Shown here in pieces: positions 8,101 through 12,276 of a DNA stretch of 12,276 nt. A program made the translations under genes and the position numbers. A model generated the notes under the pieces. The model was given only the letters and a program-made list of their open reading frames with translations. It did no database searches and was not told where the DNA came from. The stretch comes from JAWLFY01 sp964462125 (GTDB lineage Bacteria; Planctomycetota; Planctomycetia; Pirellulales; Pirellulaceae), in NCBI GenBank assembly GCA_964462125.1, contig CAYWXT010000171.1, positions 1 through 12,276 on the forward strand, given 5' to 3'. Position 1 is the stretch's first letter. The number at the start of each line of letters is the position of its first letter.

Positions 8101-8246
8101 CAATGTTTGCCGGGCGGAACCAACCGGACGCCGGGGGGGCAGCGGAGCAGGGAAGCCGCGAAACGCCGCAACCGGGCGATGCTCCGCCACCGATGTCCTA
8201 CACCGAGCGGCTGCTGGAAGCGAAACGCAAGGCGAAGAAAAAATAG
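5193..8246 (+). CDS. Large membrane protein with two VWA domains flanking a GATase-like domain
   Basis: A 1017-residue protein. Two N-terminal membrane helices (about 11-25 and 38-62) resemble the BatA/YegL-type anchor. The first VWA domain (about 66-220) has a full MIDAS set: DQSDS 73-77, T142 and D168 in LVTDG. A beta-rich linker leads to a glutamine-amidotransferase-like domain (about 310-435) with LLMIGGPDSFGAGGW; no cysteine sits at the nucleophile elbow, so it is unlikely to hydrolyse glutamine. The second VWA domain (about 440-615) is also intact: DVSGS 445-449, T512 and D540. A membrane helix (about 871-892) precedes a charged, low-complexity tail ending in lysines. Both VWA domains should bind metal and protein partners, and they probably face the periplasm, between the helices. 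The usual Bat-operon partners (MoxR ATPase, DUF58) are absent here. It lies instead 66 bp behind the cytochrome/DUF1501 pair, which suggests an envelope assembly or sensing role. The precise function is unknown. Confidence 0.9.
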   Translation: MRLGFEQSEFLWLLALLPLLWWIAFRRFAALGRFRGPFAVLVRSLVVAAVVAAIAGVQLVWVNDRMAVMYVLDQSDSIAAQTREPMFDYAIRSAERHRNRSRNDLAGVVTFGREAAIEVPPLEDELPRLSHRERSEIRSDATNLAAALELARSAMPDDTRRRIVLVTDGNETRGQAHSVMQRLAEAGIGLDLVPGSVEAGADVLAEKIDLPTEIRLGRPFDARVVLTAYPDGDSVEPLRGRLSVTRSSGGTDELLIDTAVELPPGKTVIPLRHTIDRPFPYTFEATFTPDDPGDDAREQNNRVTGFANVRGKSRVLLVEPHDRSGEWDWLADQLRDEKIEVVVQSSDNTFGSLAELQAFDSVILANVPRVSGDSGNAIVTISDAQIEMLVRNTQQLGAGLLMIGGPDSFGAGGWTGTPIERAMPVDFEIKNSLVSAVGALMLVMDVSGSMAGEKIEMCKAAARESVKMLRPSDSVGVLTFDTETQEVIPLQPVAERTHLLPLISRIGVGGGTDLYPAMERGFTSLSRNDAAVKHMIVLTDGITPDNDFSRLTRRMKERGITVTSVAIGDDADVNLMRQIATIGGGKLYHVLSPQAVPQIVMRESRRVSRPLIFEDDRGFEPMVALPHAILQGVGAPPPIFGYVMTTPKDNPLVQTLLTSPMPQRAENPILAAWQYGLGRTAVLTTDGGQRWSKDWKEWSGGGKLYAQLTQWLMRASSDSGDRFSLATEVEEGEVQVVVNALDEDLDYRNLLEMNASVLDPELNPVEMNIRQTAPGRYVGSFPVEQSGNYFVHVIPEPGAAPLTTGVNVPFNEEYRVREINQPLIEQLLAFEPKGGERGERLPALTDHDFEGLLDNNPFREGLQRVRSAQDVWPWLVLIGCCLFVGDVMVRRIDFGLERLGVLWNRWRRRPVDTSQPVERLDRLARAKGQVAEDLQRRRPTISPGPAASPDPVAPSIEGGRSSGSDDELDAMFAGRNQPDAGGAAEQGSRETPQPGDAPPPMSYTERLLEAKRKAKKK

Positions 8247-8250
8247 GGGA

Positions 8251-8268
8251 CGCAGCAAACGCGCTGCG
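8251..8268 (+). terminator. Short hairpin just after the VWA gene (weak terminator candidate)
   Basis: CGCAGC (8251-8256) and GCTGCG (8263-8268) form a perfect 6-bp stem with a 6-base loop, 4 bp after the TAA/TAG region ending at 8246. No T-run follows, so intrinsic termination is doubtful. It could be an mRNA 3'-end stabiliser. The remainder of the 222-bp gap to 8468 shows only a weak promoter-like pair (TGGAGA 8305-8310, TATTCT 8328-8333, 17-bp spacing), which might serve the DUF1080 gene. Confidence 0.25.
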
Positions 8269-8468
8269 AGTTGGACGACGCGGCCGTTGAGCCATCGGCG
8301 ACAGTGGAGAAGCAGGCGTCGGGCGGCTATTCTAGGCGGAACTTGAGTGCCCGCCTTGCCGTCCCCCTCCGCTCTCGTCTGTTTCGCAACCGAGACGAAC
8401 GGTCGACGGCGGGCCGCAACACATGAACCTCGTTTCCTGCCCACCCCTTCCCTGCGAAAAGCCGCCTG

Positions 8469-9791
8469 ATGAACCACGTGAAACTACCGGCCTGCCTGTT
8501 CGTACTCACCTGCCTCCTCCCCCATGCTGCTGCCGTCGAGCCGCCGGATGGGTTTCGCCCCCTGTTCAATGGCGAAAATTTCGATGGCTGGCATGGCCGA
8601 CCCCATTTCGACCCGATCGAACTCGCCGAAATGTCGGACGAGGAGCGGAACGCAAAAATCGACGAGTGGACCGAGGACGCCAAACAGCACTGGACCGTGG
8701 AGGACGGCGAATTGGTCAATGACGGGGCCGGGGCGTACCTCGTCACCGACGATGAATTCACCGACTATGAATTGCTGATCGAATACAAGACAGTGCCGCG
8801 GGCTGACAGCGGGATTTACTTGAAGGCCACGCCGCAGGTTCAGATCTGGGACTACACCGACCCGGCGAAGTACCGGATCGACGCCAATCTCGGCAGTGGT
8901 GGATTGTGGAACAACAGCGACGGTGCCCCGGGGAAAAACCCGCTGGTGCTCGCCGACAAACCGTTCGGCGAGTGGAACGCGTTCCGTATCATCCAAGTCG
9001 GTGCCCGCACGACCATTTATCTCAACGATCATTTGGTCGTCGATAACGCGATCATGGAGAACTACTGGGATCGCGACTCCCCCTTGTTTCACAAAGGGCC
9101 GATCGCGTTGCAAACACACGGCGGCGAGATCCGCTGGCGAAATCTGTTCATTCGGGAACTGGCCCCCGAACAGGCCAACGACGTGCTGGCAAACCATGAG
9201 GGCCAAGCGTTCGCGGCGATCTTCAACGGCAAGGACCTGAGTGGTTGGCAGGGCGCCGTCGATGACTACGAAGTCGTCGACGGGGCGATCCGCTGCAAGG
9301 AAGGCCGCGGCGGAACCCTGCTTACCGAACAGGAGTATGCGAACTTCATCGCCCGGCTCGAGTTTCGCCTACCCCCCGGTGGCAACAACGGGTTGGCGAT
9401 CCGTTCACCCGTTCAGGGGCATGTCGCCTACGACGCGATGACGGAACTGCAGGTGCTCGACAACGATCACCCCAAGTACGCCGACCTGGACCCACGTCAA
9501 ATCCACGGGAGCGCCTACGGAATGGTGGCAGCCGAACGGGGATTCCTGCGCGAGACGGGCGAATGGAATTTTCAAGAGGTCACGGTCGATGGCAGCCGGA
9601 TCAAGGTGGAACTCAATGGCAACGTGATCCTCGATGCCGACCTCGACGAGGTGACCGAATTCATGGGGGATCGCCCCCATCCCGGCAAGGATCGCGCCAG
9701 CGGCTACTTCGGGTTCGCCGGACACAATGACCCGGCCGAATTCCGCAACCTATCGGTCCGCGAGCTGCCGGAATCATCGGAATCGGGCTGA
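8469..9791 (+). CDS. Secreted protein with two DUF1080 (3-keto-disaccharide hydrolase-type) domains
   Basis: A 440-residue protein. Residues 1-22 are a signal peptide (hydrophobic LPACLFVLTCLLPHAAA). Two tandem DUF1080 domains follow. Domain one (about 29-232) opens with PLFNGENFDGW and closes with EIRWRNLFIREL. Domain two (about 248-435) opens with AIFNGKDLSGW and closes with EFRNLSVREL. The opening and closing signatures are the same, showing an ancient internal duplication. The family is now called 3-keto-disaccharide hydrolase and has a LamG/GH16-like sandwich; members cleave 3-keto-glycosides or bind carbohydrate in the periplasm or outside the cell. Domain two is the shorter and keeps GNNGLAIRSP, TELQVLDND and IHGSAYG, so it may be the active copy (inference). 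ATG 8469 is chosen because it gives the signal peptide directly, although the ribosome site is weak. The minus-strand propeller gene converges after a 22-bp gap. Confidence 0.92.
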   Translation: MNHVKLPACLFVLTCLLPHAAAVEPPDGFRPLFNGENFDGWHGRPHFDPIELAEMSDEERNAKIDEWTEDAKQHWTVEDGELVNDGAGAYLVTDDEFTDYELLIEYKTVPRADSGIYLKATPQVQIWDYTDPAKYRIDANLGSGGLWNNSDGAPGKNPLVLADKPFGEWNAFRIIQVGARTTIYLNDHLVVDNAIMENYWDRDSPLFHKGPIALQTHGGEIRWRNLFIRELAPEQANDVLANHEGQAFAAIFNGKDLSGWQGAVDDYEVVDGAIRCKEGRGGTLLTEQEYANFIARLEFRLPPGGNNGLAIRSPVQGHVAYDAMTELQVLDNDHPKYADLDPRQIHGSAYGMVAAERGFLRETGEWNFQEVTVDGSRIKVELNGNVILDADLDEVTEFMGDRPHPGKDRASGYFGFAGHNDPAEFRNLSVRELPESSESG

Positions 9792-9813
9792 CTGCCTCTC
9801 CGAAAACAGGACC

Positions 9814-11139
9814 TTAGCCACCGATTTTCATAAGGTGGCTACCGGTCCGCAGGATCAGGCCATCGTCCGAGGCCGCGGGCGAGGCGGTCATCCCTTCGTC
9901 GATCTCGATGCGGCCGAGCACCTGCAGCTCATCCGCCCCGGCCTCGGCGACGATCGCCTCGCCATCGCTGGAAAAGCAATAGACGCGGGTGTCGGCCACC
10001 AGCGGCGAGGCGATGAAGTTGCCCCCCAGTCGCTTCGCCCAACGCTCTTCGCCGGTGCGGGCGTCGACCGCGATCGCGACCCCGGTTTCCGTCAGCCAAA
10101 TGACTCGGTCGCCGACGAGCACCGGGAACGACAGCCGCGAGTTACCACGCTCCCGCTCCCACACCACGTGCGAATCGGTCACGTCTCCCTGAGTCGATTC
10201 GTCCAGCTTGACTGCCAGCAAATGGGCTCCCCGCGACCCGGTGTGCAAGATCGCGGTCTGCTCGAAAATCAATGGCTGCGCCGCGGCGTTGTACCCGTCG
10301 TGGGTGATCGTCCAGATCTCTTCCCCCGTGCGGGCGTCGTAGCCGAAGGCCGCCTTGGCGCCGACGGACACGACTTGCGTGCGGCCCGCAACGTCGATCA
10401 GCGCTGGGGTGGAATAACCCTTGCGCAGGTCTCCGTCGAGTTTCGGCTGGCCGCTGGCGTCCAAGTCCCCGTAGTCGGTCGTGCGATCGGTCCTCCAAAC
10501 CGTTTCACCCGTCTCCTTATCCAGCGCCGTCAGGAACTGCTCGTCGATGCCGTCAAAGGTCAGGATCAAGAGGTCCTCGAAGAGCACCGGGGACGACCCG
10601 GGACCGCGGAAGTGGCGTGCGTTGATGTCCCGTCGTTGCCAAACCACCTCGGCGGTCGCGGAGTCGAGACGAGCGGTCCCGTAGGTACCAAAGTGGATGT
10701 AAACCGCTCCCGACTCCAGAACCGGTGTCGGCGCGGCGTAGTTATTGATCGGATTGCCCAGTGGTTCGGGGTCGGCATTCTCGAACAGCAATTTGCGATG
10801 CAACCGCTCGCCGTTGGACTCCGCAAAGCAATCGACATACTGCCGCGTGCCGTCCTCGGTGGCCGAGGTGAACCAGATGCGTCCCTCGCCCACCACCGGG
10901 GTGCTGTGGCCCTTGTCTTCCAGAGGCGACTTCCACACGATGTTCTGGCCGCTCGACTCGTCCCACTCCAGCGGCAACCGGTCCACCGCGGCGGGGATGA
11001 CATTCCCGTTGGCGGTCGGTCCGGCTTTGCTCGGCCATGCGATCTCGGCCCCGTCCAGCTTCGACACCCCGCCCAGCCCCGAGAGCCAGAGCACTGCGGC
11101 AAGCCACCCTCCCGCGCACGTCATCATCGCTGTTCTCAT
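9814..11139 (-). CDS. Exported PQQ-like beta-propeller repeat protein
   Basis: A 441-residue protein of the BamB/PQQ-like propeller class common in planctomycetes. A signal peptide (about 1-31, with AGGWLAAVLWLSGLGGV) precedes WPSKAGPTANG, a typical opening of the family. Blade-closing motifs recur: KETGETVW near 208, RTGEEIW near 270, RTGEERW near 361, with weaker ones between. Spacing fits a seven- or eight-bladed propeller. No quinoprotein dehydrogenase active-site elements are seen, so it is probably a binding or scaffold propeller, not an enzyme. The frame extends upstream to GTG 11190, but ATG 11139 is preferred: GAGGA (11149-11153 on this strand) lies 9 nt before it and the preceding gene's TGA ends 4 nt before it. 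That arrangement implies translational coupling with the hydrolase. The long plus-strand open frame opposite (9727-11169) is a shadow. Confidence 0.92.
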   Translation of the reverse strand: MRTAMMTCAGGWLAAVLWLSGLGGVSKLDGAEIAWPSKAGPTANGNVIPAAVDRLPLEWDESSGQNIVWKSPLEDKGHSTPVVGEGRIWFTSATEDGTRQYVDCFAESNGERLHRKLLFENADPEPLGNPINNYAAPTPVLESGAVYIHFGTYGTARLDSATAEVVWQRRDINARHFRGPGSSPVLFEDLLILTFDGIDEQFLTALDKETGETVWRTDRTTDYGDLDASGQPKLDGDLRKGYSTPALIDVAGRTQVVSVGAKAAFGYDARTGEEIWTITHDGYNAAAQPLIFEQTAILHTGSRGAHLLAVKLDESTQGDVTDSHVVWERERGNSRLSFPVLVGDRVIWLTETGVAIAVDARTGEERWAKRLGGNFIASPLVADTRVYCFSSDGEAIVAEAGADELQVLGRIEIDEGMTASPAASDDGLILRTGSHLMKIGG

Positions 11140-11143
11140 CCCT

Positions 11144-12076
11144 TCATATCCTCGCTTGCGTTCCATTGATTTCATGGGCTTGCCGTGCACGTTGATTCGA
11201 CAAATCGGTCAAAAACTCTCGCAATACATCATAAAACTCCTGGGGCACCGGATCGTTATGCCCTCGTGGACCGAGACTGACCCAACGTTTGTGCTCCATC
11301 GGTGCCGCCGCGAACAGCTGCCGGCCCAGCTCGGCGGGGATGATTTCATCCGACTCACCATGAGCCTGCAACAAGGGGCCATGGTAATCCTGAATTCGCG
11401 CAAGGGAATGGAAGCGCGTTCGCATCAACCAGCGGACGGGCAGCCAGGGGAAATGGCAGGCCGCCACATCGGGCAGCGACGGAAAGCCGCTGTGAAGCAC
11501 CACCGCACGGGCTCCCTCGCCCGCCGCCAGATCGACCGCCACGGCGGTGCCGAGCGAGCGTCCCATCAGGACCACCGCGTCCGCATCGACTCCAGCAAGC
11601 TCCGCCAAGTGGTCCCGTGCGGCGCGGCCGTCAAGCAGCACGCCTGCTTCGTCAGGCTTCCCACCGCTCTTCCCGTAGCCGCGGTAGTCGAACAGCAACA
11701 CGGTGCAGTCGAGGTCTCGGTGCAAGGTTTGTAGCACGTCGCGACGGTGCGTCAGGTTGCCCGCATTGCCATGCGCGTACAAGACAACTGCCAACGGATC
11801 GTCATGCGGCGCGTACCATCCATGCAGCTGCGTTCCATCCCCGGCGGCGAACTCGACGTCCTCCACACCGGCCGGCAAGTTTTCCCAGTCCCCCTGGGGA
11901 TACGGCATCGGATAGAAGATCATCGACCGTTCCAACACAATCATCAACACGACGATTCCCAGGTAAACAACGACCAGCAGTCGCAGCAGCCGCCAAATCC
12001 TCCCCAACGGCGCACCGCCCAATGCGTTCCCGGAAGTGGGCGCTGTCTGTGTCGGGGAGCTTTCCATCGCCTCCAT
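11144..12076 (-). CDS. Membrane-anchored alpha/beta hydrolase (ABHD13/Bem46-like)
   Basis: A 310-residue alpha/beta-hydrolase. A polar N-terminus leads to one membrane helix (about 33-48, LLVVVYLGIVVLMIVL) and the linker ERSMIFYPMPYPQG, a typical lead-in of this family. Family blocks follow: YAHGNAGN at 100-107 (oxyanion region), FDYRGYGKSGGKP, the nucleophile elbow GRSLG with Ser174, the acid Asp243 in HGESDEIIP, and the base His273 in GPRGHND. The full catalytic triad is therefore present. The substrate is unknown; the group contains esterases, thioesterases and lipases. The frame opens at 12238, but the extra N-terminal residues look non-coding and partly come from the putative mobile element. 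ATG 12076 (MEAMESS) is chosen; ATG 12067, preceded closely by GGAGG, is the rival. It is the first gene of a two-gene unit with the propeller protein 4 nt downstream. Confidence 0.92.
   Translation of the reverse strand: MEAMESSPTQTAPTSGNALGGAPLGRIWRLLRLLVVVYLGIVVLMIVLERSMIFYPMPYPQGDWENLPAGVEDVEFAAGDGTQLHGWYAPHDDPLAVVLYAHGNAGNLTHRRDVLQTLHRDLDCTVLLFDYRGYGKSGGKPDEAGVLLDGRAARDHLAELAGVDADAVVLMGRSLGTAVAVDLAAGEGARAVVLHSGFPSLPDVAACHFPWLPVRWLMRTRFHSLARIQDYHGPLLQAHGESDEIIPAELGRQLFAAAPMEHKRWVSLGPRGHNDPVPQEFYDVLREFLTDLSNQRARQAHEINGTQARI
11149..11153 (-). promoter_or_regulatory. Ribosome binding site inside the end of the hydrolase gene
   Basis: GAGGA, embedded in the last codons of the hydrolase gene, sits 9 nt upstream of ATG 11139 of the propeller gene. 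The order along the minus strand is GAGGA, TGA stop, AGGG, ATG. This decides the propeller start and supports coupling. Confidence 0.6.
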
Positions 12077-12082
12077 TGTACG

Positions 12083-12110
12083 CGGGTCAAATGGCGTCCG
12101 GGTCAAATGG
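12083..12110. repeat. 12-bp direct repeat CGGGTCAAATGG, two copies
   Basis: CGGGTCAAATGG occurs at 12083-12094 and 12099-12110, with start points 16 bp apart, immediately upstream of the hydrolase start. Read on the minus strand each copy gives TTTGACCCG, with a TTGACC that could act as a -35 box. The spacing to TACAAT at 12075-12080 is 20 bp for the far copy and 4 bp for the near one, neither of which is normal. It may be a regulator site or the trace of a repeat family. Confidence 0.55.
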
Positions 12111-12117
12111 GGGCAGT

Positions 12118-12276
12118 GTGTGCCGGGATAAACCGTGTTGGAGATAGGGAATGAAAGAGTCCTACGAAGAAGATCTAGCCAGTAACTTCGGCCTCCAGCG
12201 GAGGGGCGACTGCGGTAACAACGTCGACCAACGGTCAATCGACACGCGTCGAAGGTGAACCCGCCGGCGAGATGTG
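12118..12276 (+). mobile_element. Possible 5' end of a group II intron, cut by the window edge
   Basis: From about 12118 (GTGTGCCGGG, then GTGTTGGAGATAGGG) the sequence resembles, from memory, the start of bacterial group II introns. Those begin GTGYG and often carry a short MKESY-type leader ORF before the reverse transcriptase/maturase gene. Such a leader ORF is present at 12151. The 5' border is a guess from the GTGTG motif, and no reverse transcriptase is visible because the window ends. Alternatives are a degenerate intron fragment or another repeated element. Confidence 0.4.
12151..12258 (+). CDS. Short MKESY-type leader ORF of putative intron (35 aa)
   Basis: ATG 12151 to TGA 12256-12258 encodes MKESYEEDLASNFGLQRRGD and 15 further residues rich in Arg, Asn and Asp. 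GGAG/AGGGA just before the ATG could be a ribosome site. The N-terminus MKESY.EDLAS.FG matches my recollection of small hypothetical proteins annotated just upstream of group II intron reverse transcriptases. These are often intron RNA (domain I) mis-called as genes, so translation is doubtful. Here the ORF ends early compared with typical copies of about 80 or more residues, suggesting a frameshift or a divergent copy. Confidence 0.35.
   Translation: MKESYEEDLASNFGLQRRGDCGNNVDQRSIDTRRR

Noticed and set aside
8335..8355. GGCGG ... CCGCC inverted repeat between the VWA and DUF1080 genes
   Set aside because: The 5-bp arms with an 11-base loop in GC-rich DNA are expected by chance, and there is no T-run.
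9727..11169. 480-codon open frame on the plus strand
   Set aside because: It lies opposite the propeller gene, whose signal peptide and repeated blade motifs are clear. The plus-strand product has no recognisable domain and is a GC-driven shadow.
12077..12238. N-terminal extension of the hydrolase frame
   Set aside because: It reads through the repeats and the putative intron edge on the opposite strand. A normal N-terminus and membrane anchor begin at 12076.

Overview
The window most likely comes from a planctomycete, probably Pirellulales-like. The evidence is gene content: planctomycete-type cytochrome fused to DUF1549/DUF1553, two DUF1501 proteins, a tandem DUF1080 protein, a very large VWA membrane protein and a PQQ-like propeller, all in GC-rich DNA with weak Shine-Dalgarno signals. 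Assignment below phylum is inference.

Left part (1-1217): the 3' end of a DUF1501 gene runs into a convergent small cupin gene. The two stop codons sit in one CTAG palindrome. A divergent intergenic strip follows, then a short unrecognised ORF (832-1098). The 120 bp leader before the next gene holds a near-palindrome and a pair of 9-bp direct repeats.

Central plus-strand run (1218-8246): a PSCyt1-DUF1549-DUF1553 protein, a Tat-type DUF1501 protein 18 bp downstream, and, 66 bp further on, a 1017-residue membrane protein with two VWA domains around a GATase-like domain. The spacing suggests one transcript. The first two genes are the standard planctomycete exported pair. The VWA protein would make this a three-gene cell-envelope set. 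A secreted two-domain DUF1080 protein (8469-9791) follows after 222 bp and may have its own promoter.

Right part (9814-12276): a minus-strand pair made of a membrane-anchored alpha/beta hydrolase and, 4 nt downstream, an exported PQQ-like beta-propeller protein. Upstream of the hydrolase are two copies of a 12-bp repeat. After them, on the plus strand, comes sequence that resembles the 5' end of a group II intron and its short leader ORF (MKESY...), running off the window. That call rests on memory of the family and is tentative.

No tRNA, rRNA, CRISPR array or complete insertion sequence was seen, and no gene-free stretch exceeds 300 bp. I did not find a convincing new defence or mobile system. 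The most useful leads are the VWA protein coupled to the cytochrome/DUF1501 pair, the possible intron edge, and the regulatory-looking repeats.
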